A DNA stretch of 64,000 nucleotides. It comes from Henriciella barbarensis (GTDB lineage: Bacteria; Pseudomonadota; Alphaproteobacteria; Caulobacterales; Hyphomonadaceae). Position numbers and translations under genes: made by a program. The notes beneath the pieces are model-generated. The model searched no databases and was not told the origin of the DNA. It saw only the letters and a program-made list of their open reading frames with translations. Positions 17,502 through 27,761 of the stretch are shown here, in pieces; within the stretch, counting starts at the first letter, position 1, and the number at the start of each line of letters is the position of its first letter. The stretch lies in NCBI RefSeq assembly GCF_003576345.1, contig NZ_QWGB01000004.1:62001-126000 (forward strand), in the 5' to 3' direction.

Positions 17502-18232
17502 CAGTTCATCACCGGTTGGGGGCGCTGCGCGCAGGGAGTGCCATACATGCCGCCCTGATCGATGCAGAAGAATTTGTCGTCTGCGCTGATCGGCTGCGGC
17601 CGGTCGTGACGGTTGTCGCCGATGAAGGCGACGATCTCTACACCGGGATATCCCTGAGCGGCCAGCATGGCAGGCACCACATCGAAACGCGGCGTCTTGT
17701 CGGATGAGCCATCCGGTTGCGCGCGGGTCAGCAGGACGCGGAAGTCTTCATTGCGCTCCAGCCCGACGCTGGCGAGGTTCTCTTCAGTCCAGAGCTGTTC
17801 AGTGTCAGCCCGGTTTGTAACCAGCGCGACATGGCCGCCAAGTTCGTTGACGCGTTCGATGAATTCCTTGGCCCCAGGCACCAGCGTTGCGGACTTTTCG
17901 GACGTCCATTCATGCCAGCTTTCCGGCGTATAGCTTTCGCCAATCTGCTCACGCCTGATCTGGTAGTCGACATTATTGAGCACCGTCTCGTCGATATCGA
18001 GGGCGACCGCCCAGGTGCCCCGCTCATGGGTTTCGGCAACGTCTTCCACATAATCGGTCGCCAGCGCGAAAACTTGCTGCGCCTTCTCGGCCCATTCAGG
18101 ATTGTTCGCGACCCAGTCGACGCCCTCGCTGAGAGCGATCTCGTTCTGAACCGGGGCGGTGTCAGGGGGCGTCGCGCAAGCCGTCAGCGCGATCGCGGCC
18201 AGGGAGGCCTTTATGAGTGTCCAGGCATTCAT
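17501..18232 (-). CDS. HAD-superfamily (subfamily IIIB) acid phosphatase, lipoprotein
   Basis: A 243-residue envelope phosphatase of the class B/OlpA type. The leader MNAWTLIKASLAAIALTAC ends in a lipobox with Cys19. The HAD motif I is VALDIDETVLNN (nucleophile Asp and acid/base Asp), motif II is ALVTNRAD, and motif IV is AFIGDNRHDR. Such lipoprotein phosphatases dephosphorylate nucleotides or small phosphomonoesters in the periplasm or at the outer membrane. It is grouped with the GST and DUF1330 genes on the same strand. Confidence 0.9.
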   Translation of the reverse strand: MNAWTLIKASLAAIALTACATPPDTAPVQNEIALSEGVDWVANNPEWAEKAQQVFALATDYVEDVAETHERGTWAVALDIDETVLNNVDYQIRREQIGESYTPESWHEWTSEKSATLVPGAKEFIERVNELGGHVALVTNRADTEQLWTEENLASVGLERNEDFRVLLTRAQPDGSSDKTPRFDVVPAMLAAQGYPGVEIVAFIGDNRHDRPQPISADDKFFCIDQGGMYGTPCAQRPQPVMN

Positions 18233-18263
18233 GCGTTGCTCCTTCAGATCGCGGCGACGCCGC

Positions 18264-18677
18264 TTAGCCCATTGGGTGTGTTTCGATCAGTTCCTGATAC
18301 TTCAGGCCAGCCTCGCGGTGGCGATGGGCCTTCTGATAGCGCGGGTCCCGCATCATGCGCAGCATGTGCTGGCGGGACGGATAGTGGACGACCAGGACGC
18401 GGTCCCATTCCTCGCCGCCGCCGATGAGATAGCCCTGGCCGCTGCCGGTATAGAGGGGTTTCAGGCCGATCTGCGGGTCGTTGCCCAGTTCGACAAGCCC
18501 TTCGCCATAGCGGTTATAGGCTTCCTCGCCGGTCAGGCCTTCCTTGGCCTCCGGCGCGTCGGCCGGATACTCGGCCTTGTCCTTGAATTTCAGCAAATTG
18601 ATCATGACGATCGGGCCGTCATGCGCATCTTTGGCAAAACGGGTCATCTGTTCTGTGTTCGGCTGGACGGCTGGCAT
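18264..18677 (-). CDS. DUF1330 family protein
   Basis: A 137-residue dimeric alpha-beta-barrel-like protein. Family features are PIVMINLLKFKDKAEYP, EAYNRYGEG and the C-terminal WDRVLVVHYPSRQHMLRMMRDPRYQKAHRHREAG. DUF1330 proteins resemble EthD/ABM-type monooxygenase folds but have no assigned reaction. It lies 31 bases upstream of the acid phosphatase on the same strand and 42 bases after the GH15 gene, so it may be the distal part of the trehalose operon or separate. Confidence 0.88.
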   Translation of the reverse strand: MPAVQPNTEQMTRFAKDAHDGPIVMINLLKFKDKAEYPADAPEAKEGLTGEEAYNRYGEGLVELGNDPQIGLKPLYTGSGQGYLIGGGEEWDRVLVVHYPSRQHMLRMMRDPRYQKAHRHREAGLKYQELIETHPMG

Positions 18678-18719
18678 GGGTCGCTCCCTTTTCAGCCAAC
18701 CATCGCTGATCAGGAGTTA

Positions 18720-20489
18720 TCAGACAACCTCATCCCAGTCGCGGCTCAGCCTGTTAGCCGCATTGATAATGCCGACCATCGAATAAGTCTGTGGGAAATT
18801 GCCCCAGAGCTCACCCGTCGATGTGTCGATGTCTTCCGAGAGCAATCCAAGACGCGTTCGATGGGCAAGCACATCCTCGAACATGGCGCGCGCTTCCTCA
18901 ATCCGGCCAATGCGCGAGAGGGCATCAATGTGCCAGAAGGTACAAGCGGTGAAGGCGGTCTGTGGCAGGCCGAAATCGTCTTCCACCCGGTAGCGGTAGA
19001 CATGATAGCCATCGCGCAGCTCCTCATCGATCCGCTCGACGGTCTTGATGAAACGCTCATCCATGGCGTCGATAAAGCCGATCTCCGCCATCAGCAGGAC
19101 GGATGCGTCGAGGGCGTCCTCACCAAAGGCGCCGGTAAAGGCCTGGCGCTTCTCATTCCAGGCGAGATCAAGAATGCCGGTGCGCATCTCGTCGGCCTTG
19201 GCATTCCAGTAATTGGCGCGCTCAGGTTTGCCGAGGAAAGTGGCGATCCGGGCCAGCCGGTCGCACGCCGCCCAGCACATGATGGCAGAGGAGGTGTGGA
19301 TGTGCGCCTTGCCGCGAAACTCCCAGATTCCTGCGTCCGGCGTATTCCAGACCGCATAGGCGCGCTCCCCCACGCCTTCGAAATGCTCGAACTCCAACTC
19401 GCCCGCCTTGGCGTGCAGGCGGTCATCGAAGAAGGCCTGGCTCGCGCCAAGGACGACATGGCCATAGACATCGTGCTGGATATGCTCGGCCGCCTGATTG
19501 CCAAAGCGCACCGGCCCCATACCGCGATAGCCGGGCAAAGCATTGGCAAAGCCTTCGGTCAGATCATGCTCCAGCGCGATGCCATAGACTGGCTGGATAT
19601 GCCCGCCCCTGGTATGGGTGACCGTGTTGCGAAGATAGGCGAGATAGTATTCCAGCGTCCCGACTGCAGAGAGGCGGTTCAGCGCCGTGACTGTGAAATA
19701 GGCGTCCCGCAGCCAGCAGAAGCGATAGTCCCAATTGCGCTCAGAGCCTGCATGCTCCGGTATGGACGTCGTCAGCGCTGCAACGATACCGCCCGTCTCT
19801 TCATAGACGCAGAGCTTCAGCGTGATCGCGGCGCGGATCACTGCATCCTGCCAGTCCGGCGGGGTCGCGAGCCGGCGTGACCAGCTCATCCATTGATCGA
19901 CGGTGCGCTCCAGCCATTCCAGCGCGATGACGCCCACCCGGTCTGACAGGCTCTCATCCGGGCCCATCAGGAAGCTGACTTCCCTGTCGAGCACGAAGTC
20001 GCGGCCATCCATAACATAGGAAACCGGCGCATCCGTCGTGATGCGGAAGCCTGCATTCTCATCCAGGAACTTGATGTGGTTCACGCCGCGACGTGTGACC
20101 ATGTTGTAGTCGCCGCGCTGGCTTTGCGCGAACAGGTCCACCCGGATGCGCGGCATGCCCCGCAGCGGCGTGATCCGGCGCACCATGGAAGCAGGCCGGA
20201 ACATCCGGCCCTTGTCCATGAAACGCGGACAATAATCTGTAATGCGGATGGCAGAACCGTCTTCGGCTTCCAGCTCGGTCTCTATGACGGCGGTATTGCG
20301 GCGATAGCGCTGCGTGCTCTTGCAATGGCCCTGCAGCGTGATTGCGAACTTGCCGCGTCCGCCAAGCAGGCTGTTGAAGACAGGTTCACCGTCGAGACGC
20401 GGCAGGCACATCCAGACGCATTCGCCATGCTCATCAATCAGGCCTGCGACCGTGCCATTGCCGATAATACCGAGTTCGAGATTACTCAT
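18720..20489 (-). CDS. Glycoside hydrolase family 15 protein (trehalase or glucoamylase type)
   Basis: A 589-residue protein with the beta-sandwich N-domain and (alpha/alpha)6 barrel of GH15. It opens GIIGNGTVAGLIDEHGECVW, carries ERNWDYRFCWLRDAYFTVTALNRL in the barrel, and ends ELWGNFPQTYSMVGIINAANRLSR. There is no signal peptide, so it is intracellular. GH15 includes glucoamylases and, in mycobacteria, a trehalase. Being the third gene after otsA and otsB (4-base overlap with otsB) makes trehalose or a related alpha-glucoside the likely substrate. That substrate is inferred only from context. Confidence 0.9.
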   Translation of the reverse strand: MSNLELGIIGNGTVAGLIDEHGECVWMCLPRLDGEPVFNSLLGGRGKFAITLQGHCKSTQRYRRNTAVIETELEAEDGSAIRITDYCPRFMDKGRMFRPASMVRRITPLRGMPRIRVDLFAQSQRGDYNMVTRRGVNHIKFLDENAGFRITTDAPVSYVMDGRDFVLDREVSFLMGPDESLSDRVGVIALEWLERTVDQWMSWSRRLATPPDWQDAVIRAAITLKLCVYEETGGIVAALTTSIPEHAGSERNWDYRFCWLRDAYFTVTALNRLSAVGTLEYYLAYLRNTVTHTRGGHIQPVYGIALEHDLTEGFANALPGYRGMGPVRFGNQAAEHIQHDVYGHVVLGASQAFFDDRLHAKAGELEFEHFEGVGERAYAVWNTPDAGIWEFRGKAHIHTSSAIMCWAACDRLARIATFLGKPERANYWNAKADEMRTGILDLAWNEKRQAFTGAFGEDALDASVLLMAEIGFIDAMDERFIKTVERIDEELRDGYHVYRYRVEDDFGLPQTAFTACTFWHIDALSRIGRIEEARAMFEDVLAHRTRLGLLSEDIDTSTGELWGNFPQTYSMVGIINAANRLSRDWDEVV

Positions 20490-21220
20490 TTGCGCCCCTG
20501 ACGCTTGATCCAGTCTGCCACCGCTTCCGGGCCTTCCAGCCGGTAGGTGGCCCGTGTTTCGCCGTCGCCCACCTTTATCGACACTCCGCCGAGGCGGTTG
20601 ACGACATCGAACGCGTCCTCGTCCGTTGTGTCATCACCCACCATGATCGGTATGCGGTCTTCGATAGCCGCCAGCACGAGCAGTTTTTCAACGGCCTTGC
20701 CCTTGTTCGCGCCTGCAGGTTTGGCCTCGAAAATCATCTTGCCGGCCTGAAGCTTGTAGCCATCGACACTTGAAAGACCCGCCACAAGCCGCTCGTGCAG
20801 GATGGTACCAGACGCCGGATTCAGACGGTAGTGAAAGGCAATGACTTCGCCCTTGGTCTCTGCATGAACACCTTCTAGACCAGCGACGGCATCCCTGGCT
20901 GCCACCGTCAGCGCCTCAGGTGCCACCGAGCGTGTCTCGTCTGGGCTTTCGCCCGGCGCGCAAATCTCGAGCCCGTGTGTGCCTGCGCGCCAGAGCGTGT
21001 CTGGCACACGGGAAGAAAGATCCCGCACGTCACGCCCGCTGATAATGATCAGCGCACCGCCGAGCGTCTCCTTCAGCCGCGTCAGCTCTTCGGCAATCCC
21101 GTCCGGCAATTTTACCGTCGACGCATCGTCCTGCAACGGCGCGAGCGTGCCATCGAAATCAAGGAAGAGCGCGTGCCGATGGTCGAGATCTGGCAGGTCA
21201 GAAGGGGTATTCATCAACAA
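20486..21220 (-). CDS. otsB: Trehalose-6-phosphate phosphatase
   Basis: HAD-superfamily phosphatase of 244 residues that removes phosphate from trehalose-6-phosphate. Motif I is LFLDFDGTLAPLQDD, IIISGRD fits motif II, and MVGDDTTDEDAFDVV is motif IV. It overlaps otsA by 7 bases and the GH15 gene by 4, so the three are translationally coupled. Trehalose serves as an osmolyte and stress protectant. Confidence 0.95.
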   Translation of the reverse strand: MLMNTPSDLPDLDHRHALFLDFDGTLAPLQDDASTVKLPDGIAEELTRLKETLGGALIIISGRDVRDLSSRVPDTLWRAGTHGLEICAPGESPDETRSVAPEALTVAARDAVAGLEGVHAETKGEVIAFHYRLNPASGTILHERLVAGLSSVDGYKLQAGKMIFEAKPAGANKGKAVEKLLVLAAIEDRIPIMVGDDTTDEDAFDVVNRLGGVSIKVGDGETRATYRLEGPEAVADWIKRQGRK

Positions 21221-22584
21221 GTATCGACGTCCAGATCATCGAGGAATTTCTGTCGCCACCAGGAGATATCCTGCTCGACAACCGTCCGGCGCAGCTTTTC
21301 CCAGCGTTCCTGCCGCTCTTCAAGGGGCATTTCGAGGGCTTTGTAGATCGTCTCGGCGACGTGGTAGCGGTCATGCGGATTGACGATCAGCGTATCGGAG
21401 AGCTGCTCGGCGGCGCCTGCAAACTGCGACAGGATCAGCACGCCCGGGTCGTCCGGGTCCTGCGCCATCACGAACTCCTTGGCGACGAGGTTCATCCCGT
21501 CCCGCAACGGCGTCACGAGGCAGACGGACGCAATCCGGTACAGCCCGGCGAGCTCTTTCCGGTCATAGGAGCGCGCAAGATAGCGAAGCGGGATCCAGTC
21601 GAGGTCGCCATAATCGCCATTGATGCGGCCCGCCAGCTCATCAAGCTGGACACGAAGATCCTGATACTCCTCCACCTTGGAGCGGGATGGTGGGGCAATC
21701 TGCGTGAACGAGACGCGCCCTCGCGTCGACGGAAAATTGTCGAACATCTTGCCGACGGCCTCAAAGCGCTGTGGCAGGCCCTTGGAATAATCCATCCGGT
21801 CCACCCCAAGGACGAGCTTGCGTCCGCCAAGGAATTTGCCGATCCGGGTGGCGGCGGTCTTGGCGCGCTGACCAACGGCAAGTTTCGCGAAGCTCTCTGC
21901 CTCTATCCCGATCGGATAGGCGTTCGCCCTGATCCGCCTGCCGAAGACGCTGATCCAGCCATCGCCCTCATCAACCCCGTCGCAGGAACGCACGAGGAAC
22001 TGCACGAAGTTGGAGCGGTCATTTTCTGACTGGAAGCCGAGCACATCGAACTCGCACATGGCGCGTGCGATCTGCTCATGTTCGGGCAGGGCGCGGAAAA
22101 CTTCAGGCGACGGGAAGGGAATATGGAGGAAAAAGCCGATCGGGCCGTCCCATCCACCTTTCCTCAAAAAGTCGCCCATCAGCAGGAAATGATAGTCGTG
22201 GACCCAGACGCTGTCGCCTTTCTCAAGGTGCGGCACCACCATGTCGGCGATCCGCTTGTTCACCTTCTCATAGGCCTCGAAATCGGTATCGCCGAAATGG
22301 GCAAGGTCCACGCGGTAGTGGAAGACCGGCCAGATGACCCGGTTGGCATATTGCAGATAGAAGCCGTCATGCTCGGCCTCGGTAAAATCGGTGACGACGA
22401 AGTCGACGCCTTCATCGGTGATGTGCTCGGGCGGGCCCGGCTCACCTTTGACGATATTACCTGACCAGCCGAACCACATGCCGCCTGTCGATGTAAGCGA
22501 CTCCCAGACCGCGACGGCGAGGCCGCCTGCGCGGGCACTCGGATCAGCTGCGGTGCGGTTCGAGATGGCAATCAGTCGGCCCAT
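21214..22584 (-). CDS. otsA: Alpha,alpha-trehalose-6-phosphate synthase
   Basis: GT20 glycosyltransferase of 456 residues that joins UDP-glucose (or another NDP-glucose) and glucose-6-phosphate. It begins [22 protein letters not shown]. The catalytic core contains [15 protein letters not shown], the donor-site motif [14 protein letters not shown] and [16 protein letters not shown]. It is the first gene of otsA-otsB-GH15, with about 110 bases to the S9 peptidase upstream, where the promoter probably lies. Confidence 0.96.
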   Translation of the reverse strand: MGRLIAISNRTAADPSARAGGLAVAVWESLTSTGGMWFGWSGNIVKGEPGPPEHITDEGVDFVVTDFTEAEHDGFYLQYANRVIWPVFHYRVDLAHFGDTDFEAYEKVNKRIADMVVPHLEKGDSVWVHDYHFLLMGDFLRKGGWDGPIGFFLHIPFPSPEVFRALPEHEQIARAMCEFDVLGFQSENDRSNFVQFLVRSCDGVDEGDGWISVFGRRIRANAYPIGIEAESFAKLAVGQRAKTAATRIGKFLGGRKLVLGVDRMDYSKGLPQRFEAVGKMFDNFPSTRGRVSFTQIAPPSRSKVEEYQDLRVQLDELAGRINGDYGDLDWIPLRYLARSYDRKELAGLYRIASVCLVTPLRDGMNLVAKEFVMAQDPDDPGVLILSQFAGAAEQLSDTLIVNPHDRYHVAETIYKALEMPLEERQERWEKLRRTVVEQDISWWRQKFLDDLDVDTC

Positions 22585-22696
22585 GCGAAACCCTTCCTTC
22601 TGGAAATGAAGATGCCGAAGGAAGAAAGCGCATCAACCCCAAAGGTTCGATTTCACATGAGTTTTTGCGCACGCGCCAAACCCTTGCTCCAATTGC

Positions 22697-24952
22697 CTAT
22701 TCCTTGAGCTGCCGGTTCAGGAACGCCATGCGGGTCTTCATCAGATGGGTCTGCAGGGCCTGGCCGCGGATGCCGTGGCGCTGGCCGGGATAGGTCATTA
22801 GCTCGAACAGAAGGCCTTTCTCCTGCATCTCTGCCATCAGCCTTGTCGTATTGTCGAAAGTGACATTGTCGTCGGCCATGCCGTGGACGAGGAGGAGCGG
22901 CGGCAGCGCGGCTTCCAGACGCTCAAGATGATAGAAGACCGATGATTTGTCATAGCCGTCCGCATTGTCCTGCGGCGTGTCCATATAGCGCTCTGTGTAG
23001 AAGGTATCATAGAGCGACCAGTCGGTGACGGGCGCGCCAGCAACGGCGGCGGCGAACGTGCCTTCCGGGGCCTGCAGGATCGTCATCAGCGTCATGTAAC
23101 CTCCATAGGACCAGCCCTGGATGGCAACCCGCTCAGCATCGACGAAGGGCTGGGATTTCAGCCACTCGACGCCTTTCAGCTGGTCGCGCACTTCCGGCCC
23201 GCCGGTCTGGCGATAGATGACGTCCTCAAACGCCTTGCCCCGGTTCGCCATGCCGCGATTGTCGAGGCGGAAGACGACGAAACCCTGGCGCGCAAGATAC
23301 TGGTCAGACAGGCTCTCCCAGTCGCGGTCTACCGTCTGTACATGCGGGCCGCCATAGACTTCAACAATGGCCGGATAGGCCTTCGAGGCGTCAAAGTCAG
23401 CGGGCTTCAGGATGGAATAATAAAGCGTCTGGCCATCTTCGGCCTCCAGCGTGCCAAACTCAGGCTCGGCATGGGCATCGAGATAGGGGGCGTAGGGGTG
23501 GTCTGCATTGAGTGCGTTTTCCTCGACCCATGCGATGAGTTCACCGCCAGCCGTATAGAGACCGGTCTGCGGTGACTGGTTCGGGGCCGATGAGGTGCCG
23601 ACAAAGGACTGCGCATCTGGCGCCATGCTGACCGACCATGACTTGCCCGCTTCAGTGATGCGCTGAGGCTCACCGCCGCTCAGCGGAACTGAATAGAGGT
23701 GCTGCTCCAGCGGCGTGTCGGCATAGCCGGTGAAGTAGACGATGCGATTCTCCCGGTCGACGCTTTTGAGGCTATCGACAGCCCAGTCGCCGCTGGTCAG
23801 GAAGCGCAGCTCGCTCGCATTGCTGCCATCTGGCGAGATGGCGAGGTGACGGTAGCCGGTTTCCTCTGTGGTCAGCAGGATGCCTTCATCAAGGCCGACA
23901 AAGTCGTTCGAAAGGTTGACCCAGTTGCCTTGCGTCTCTTTCAGCGGAGACCAGACCCGCCAGGGCTTTCCATCGGTGCGGTTATAGCGGATTTCTGTCT
24001 GGTCGCGGTTGACCGTCTGGAACCAGAGGCTGCTGCCTGCCCAGTTCACCCGCGCAAGATAGGTGTCCGGCCCCACGCTGGTCAGGCGCGCATCCTCGCC
24101 GCTTTTCAGGTCATGGACGAAGAGTTCGACAAGCGCATTCGGCGTGCCAGCGCGCGGATAGCGCTGGTCGATGACCGTGGTTTCCTCGGCCTTGATGTCG
24201 AAACGTTCGATGATGTCGACCGTGCTTTCGTCGACCTTGGTGAATGCGATCTGGCGCTCATCCGGGCTCCACCAATAGCCCGTATACCGGCTCATCTCTT
24301 CCTGCGCGACGAACTCGGCCACGCCATAGGCGATGGCATTGTCAGGCTCGGCCTCCGGCGTGATCTGGCGTTCCTCGCCGCTCGCAAGCTCGATCACGAA
24401 CACCGCGCCATCGCGAACGAAGCTCACATAATTGCCGCGCGGAGAGACGCGGGCATCATATTCGAAGGCCTCGGTCTCAGTCAGCTGGCGGGTCTGCGCG
24501 CCGTCAGCGCCAAGCGTGACGAGGTGAAGGTCCCCGCCTAGCGGCACGAGGATTGTATCGGACGTCCCCCAGTCATAATCCACGATGCCCTTGCGGCCGG
24601 CGATACGGCGGCGCTCACGCAGTGCTTTTTCCTCTTCCGACAGCTCCACCTCTTCGGGCTCCAGCAGGGTCGAGTCGACCAGCATCGATTGCGCGCCCGT
24701 CTGCACATCGAACTGCCAGAGGTCATAGCGGCTGGAATCATCCTCGCGCGCCTTGAGGAAGGTCACGCGGCCACCATCCGGAGAGTATTTCACGCCCGTT
24801 GGCGCAGGCCCGCTCAGTGAAGGCGAGGAATAGAGACGTTCGATCGTCAGCTCATTAGAGGCCATAGTGTCCTGTCCGGTCTGGGCGATTGCGGGGGAGG
24901 CGAAGAAGAAAGCGGCAGCAATGCCGGAAACGAGTGTACGCATGCCGGGCAT
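22697..24952 (-). CDS. Secreted S9 family peptidase (dipeptidyl-peptidase IV-like)
   Basis: A prolyl-oligopeptidase-family serine peptidase of 748-751 residues. Starts at 24952 (MPG) or 24943 (MRTL) both give a signal peptide, RTLVSGIAAAFFFASPAIAQ; the longer open frame to 25036 does not begin sensibly. A DPP IV-type beta-propeller (ESTVDIIERFDI, YWWSPDERQIAFTKVDES) precedes the alpha/beta hydrolase domain. The serine is in QGWSYGGYMTLM, the aspartate in HGMADDNVTF and the histidine in PGQRHGIRG. It probably cleaves X-Pro or X-Ala dipeptides in the periplasm. It is divergent from ettA. Confidence 0.93.
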   Translation of the reverse strand: MPGMRTLVSGIAAAFFFASPAIAQTGQDTMASNELTIERLYSSPSLSGPAPTGVKYSPDGGRVTFLKAREDDSSRYDLWQFDVQTGAQSMLVDSTLLEPEEVELSEEEKALRERRRIAGRKGIVDYDWGTSDTILVPLGGDLHLVTLGADGAQTRQLTETEAFEYDARVSPRGNYVSFVRDGAVFVIELASGEERQITPEAEPDNAIAYGVAEFVAQEEMSRYTGYWWSPDERQIAFTKVDESTVDIIERFDIKAEETTVIDQRYPRAGTPNALVELFVHDLKSGEDARLTSVGPDTYLARVNWAGSSLWFQTVNRDQTEIRYNRTDGKPWRVWSPLKETQGNWVNLSNDFVGLDEGILLTTEETGYRHLAISPDGSNASELRFLTSGDWAVDSLKSVDRENRIVYFTGYADTPLEQHLYSVPLSGGEPQRITEAGKSWSVSMAPDAQSFVGTSSAPNQSPQTGLYTAGGELIAWVEENALNADHPYAPYLDAHAEPEFGTLEAEDGQTLYYSILKPADFDASKAYPAIVEVYGGPHVQTVDRDWESLSDQYLARQGFVVFRLDNRGMANRGKAFEDVIYRQTGGPEVRDQLKGVEWLKSQPFVDAERVAIQGWSYGGYMTLMTILQAPEGTFAAAVAGAPVTDWSLYDTFYTERYMDTPQDNADGYDKSSVFYHLERLEAALPPLLLVHGMADDNVTFDNTTRLMAEMQEKGLLFELMTYPGQRHGIRGQALQTHLMKTRMAFLNRQLKE

Positions 24953-25120
24953 ACCTAGCGTGGTCCATTCACATGTCAGCCCCCGGAGCTGGTAGCCACC
25001 GCAGAAATTGAAGGTCTGGCGAAAACCTGCCCGCACACCTTCTACCTTGATCTTGAGGGCCCCCAGCGCCTACATCCCGGTTTCCAATTTCCATTCCAGA
25101 TCAGCGAGCGTTCTCACCCC

Positions 25121-26788
25121 ATGGCCGGTCAACAATACGTCTTCAACATGCAGGGCCTGACCAAGACCTATCCAGGTGGCAAGAAGGTGTTTGAAAACAT
25201 CCACCTGTCCTTCCTGCCAGACGCCAAGATTGGTGTCGTCGGTGTGAACGGTGCGGGTAAGTCGACGCTGCTACGCATCATGGCGGGTCAAGACACCGAG
25301 TATAATGGTGAGGCCAACCCGGCACCCGGTACCAAGGTCGGCTACCTGCCGCAGGAGCCGAAGCTTGATGAGAGCAAGACGGTGTTCGAAAACATCGCTT
25401 CGCAATGTCCTGAGAAACAGATCTTCGACAAGTTCAACGAAATCTCGATGAAGCTCGGTGAGGAGTATACCGACGAGCTGATGGAAGAGATGACTGCCCT
25501 GCAGGAGCAGGTCGATCAGGCAGATGCTTGGGACATCGATTCCAAGATCGAGATGGCGATGGTCGCGCTTGGTTGCCCGGAAGGCGACGCGTCTGTCACT
25601 AATCTGTCGGGGGGTGAAATCCGCCGGGTCGCGATCTGTCAGCTGCTTCTGTCAAAGCCTGACATGATCCTGATGGACGAACCGACCAACCACCTCGACG
25701 CCGAGACGGTCGCCTGGCTGCAGAACTATCTCATCAACTTCCCTGGCTGCGTGATCCTCGTCACCCACGACCGCTACTTCCTCGACAAGATTACCGATTG
25801 GATCCTCGAGCTCGACCGTGGCCGCGGCAACCCTTACAAGGGCAATTATTCCGACTGGGTCGAGCAAAAGGCCAAGCGGATGGAGCAGGAAGCCCGCGAG
25901 GATGCTTCCAAGAAGCGCACTCTGGCAAAAGAGCTCGAATGGGTCCGTGCCGGCGCGAAAGCCCGCCAGACCAAATCCAAAGCGCGTATCCAGTCCTATG
26001 AAGAACGCGCCGCAGAGGCAGAGCGCGAGACCGTCTCGCACGCCCAGATCCGCATTCCGCCCGGCCCACGTCTCGGCAATATTGTCATCGAGGCCGAAGA
26101 CCTCCGCAAGGCGTTCGGCAACAATCTTCTGATTGATGACCTTTCCTTCAAACTGCCCCCCGGCGGCATTGTCGGCGTCATCGGTCCGAACGGCGCGGGT
26201 AAGTCGACGCTGTTCAAGATGATCCTCGGTCTGGAAGAGCCGGACTCCGGCGCAATTCGTGTCGGCGATACGGTCAAGCTCGGCTATGTCGACCAGAGCC
26301 GTGACAAGCTGGATGACAAGAAGAATGTCTGGGAAGAGATTTCCGACGGGCTTGATGTGATCAATCTCGGCGGCATTGAAGTCAGCTCGCGCGCCTATAC
26401 AGGTGCCTTCAACTTCAAGGGCTCCGACCAGCAGAAGAAAGTCGGCCTCCTCTCGGGTGGTGAGCGTAACCGTGTCCACCTCGCGAAGATGCTTCGCCAG
26501 GGCGCCAACTGTCTCCTCCTCGACGAACCGACCAACGACCTCGACGTGGAAACTCTGCAGGCGCTCGAAGAGGGCCTCGATGGTTTCCCGGGTTCTGTCG
26601 TGGTGATCTCGCACGATCGCTGGTTCCTCGACCGTATGGCGACGCACATCCTCGCCTTCGAAGGCGACAGTCATGTCGAATGGTTTGAGGGTGATTTCTC
26701 GTCCTATCTCGAAGACAAGAAACGCCGTCTCGGCCCTGATGCGGTGGAGCCGAAGAAGCTCAAATTCAAGAAGTTCCAGCGCGACTAG
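25121..26788 (+). CDS. ettA: Energy-dependent translational throttle protein (ABC-F)
   Basis: A 555-residue ABC-F protein with two ATPase domains and no membrane part. Walker A motifs are GVNGAGKSTLLR and GPNGAGKSTLFK. Signatures are LSGGEIRRVAICQLL and LSGGERNRVHLAKML, and Walker B motifs are LMDEPTNHLD and LLDEPTNDLD. The charged linker between domains (KRMEQEAREDASKKRTLAKELEW region) is the P-site tRNA-interaction motif of the EttA group. EttA binds the ribosomal E site and gates the first translocation according to ATP/ADP ratio. Length and linker match E. coli EttA closely. Confidence 0.96.
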   Translation: MAGQQYVFNMQGLTKTYPGGKKVFENIHLSFLPDAKIGVVGVNGAGKSTLLRIMAGQDTEYNGEANPAPGTKVGYLPQEPKLDESKTVFENIASQCPEKQIFDKFNEISMKLGEEYTDELMEEMTALQEQVDQADAWDIDSKIEMAMVALGCPEGDASVTNLSGGEIRRVAICQLLLSKPDMILMDEPTNHLDAETVAWLQNYLINFPGCVILVTHDRYFLDKITDWILELDRGRGNPYKGNYSDWVEQKAKRMEQEAREDASKKRTLAKELEWVRAGAKARQTKSKARIQSYEERAAEAERETVSHAQIRIPPGPRLGNIVIEAEDLRKAFGNNLLIDDLSFKLPPGGIVGVIGPNGAGKSTLFKMILGLEEPDSGAIRVGDTVKLGYVDQSRDKLDDKKNVWEEISDGLDVINLGGIEVSSRAYTGAFNFKGSDQQKKVGLLSGGERNRVHLAKMLRQGANCLLLDEPTNDLDVETLQALEEGLDGFPGSVVVISHDRWFLDRMATHILAFEGDSHVEWFEGDFSSYLEDKKRRLGPDAVEPKKLKFKKFQRD

Positions 26789-26880
26789 ACATTCTCGGCG
26801 GGCTATCTGGCTGTCGTGTCCCGCTCGGGAGGCGCACAGCTAGTATTTGAAATATTCTTTCGGCCCGCCACTTCCTCCGT

Positions 26881-27651
26881 ATGCGTCACACCAGATCACA
26901 CCTTCTGCCAGCCGGCCTGGCCGCTATCGCTTTCATCGCCCTCGCGCTTGCCGTGATGAATGAGGCGATGCTGGTTTCTGTCGATCTGGCGATCAGTGAT
27001 GCGGTGCAGGCCGCGCGCAGCCCGGCGACGGACTGGGTCGTCGTGCTGGTCACCCTGTTCGGTGATGCTGTCGCGCTGACGCTGATCGCCTCCACTATCG
27101 TGATCGCGCTCCTCCTGCGGCGGGCCTGGTGGCCAGCGGCGATGAGCGCCATTGCTTTCATTTCCACCCTGCTGATTGTGAAGCTGATCAAGCTCTTGAT
27201 AGCGCGTGACCGGCCGACGGCTGATCTCTATGGCGGGGTCGAGAGCTTCAGTTTTCCGTCCGGCCACATGACCAACTCTGCCGTCATCTATGGCGCGCTC
27301 GCCATCTTTGCCGCCTATGCCTTGAAGGGCGTGGTGCAGAAGATGGCGGTGGCCGGCTTCATTCTGCTGATCGGTCTTATCGGGTTTTCGCGCGTCTATC
27401 TCGGTGCCCACTGGCCGACCGATGTGATTGGCGCTGTGATCCTCGCCAGTATCATGCTTTTTCTGATTGCATGGGGGTTTGACCAGGTGCCGAACACCGA
27501 CCGGTTCGCCAGACCGTTCACGCTCGCCATCCTCGTCATGTTCGCGGTCTGGGCTGTCTATGGCTTTATCACGCTTGAAGTAGCCCTCGACATGTATGCG
27601 CTGGACGTCACACCTGAAGGCACGATCGAAGTCGAGCCGGTTGAAAAGTAA
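26881..27651 (+). CDS. PAP2-family membrane phosphatase
   Basis: A 256-residue protein with about six membrane helices and the three-part phosphatidic-acid-phosphatase-2 signature: KLLIARDRPTADL, SFPSGHMTNSAV and SRVYLGAHWPTDVIGA. Such enzymes dephosphorylate lipid phosphates (phosphatidate, undecaprenyl pyrophosphate and similar) on the periplasmic face. A short acidic periplasmic tail follows the last helix. It is separated from ettA by 92 bases. The exact lipid substrate is not readable. Confidence 0.92.
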   Translation: MRHTRSHLLPAGLAAIAFIALALAVMNEAMLVSVDLAISDAVQAARSPATDWVVVLVTLFGDAVALTLIASTIVIALLLRRAWWPAAMSAIAFISTLLIVKLIKLLIARDRPTADLYGGVESFSFPSGHMTNSAVIYGALAIFAAYALKGVVQKMAVAGFILLIGLIGFSRVYLGAHWPTDVIGAVILASIMLFLIAWGFDQVPNTDRFARPFTLAILVMFAVWAVYGFITLEVALDMYALDVTPEGTIEVEPVEK

Positions 27652-27761
27652 AGTATTTCAATTTTTCAGGTAACTTCGCCCTAACCTTACCGTGCGAGAC
27701 AGAATGTAGCCGCACTTACCCTGCGGACGGTTTGAATCTTCGAAACTGCGAAGGGATGATC

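Noticed and set aside
18159-19880. A 573-codon plus-strand frame
   Set aside because: It lies opposite the acid phosphatase, DUF1330 and GH15 genes, reads as low-similarity sequence, and is a high-GC antisense artefact.
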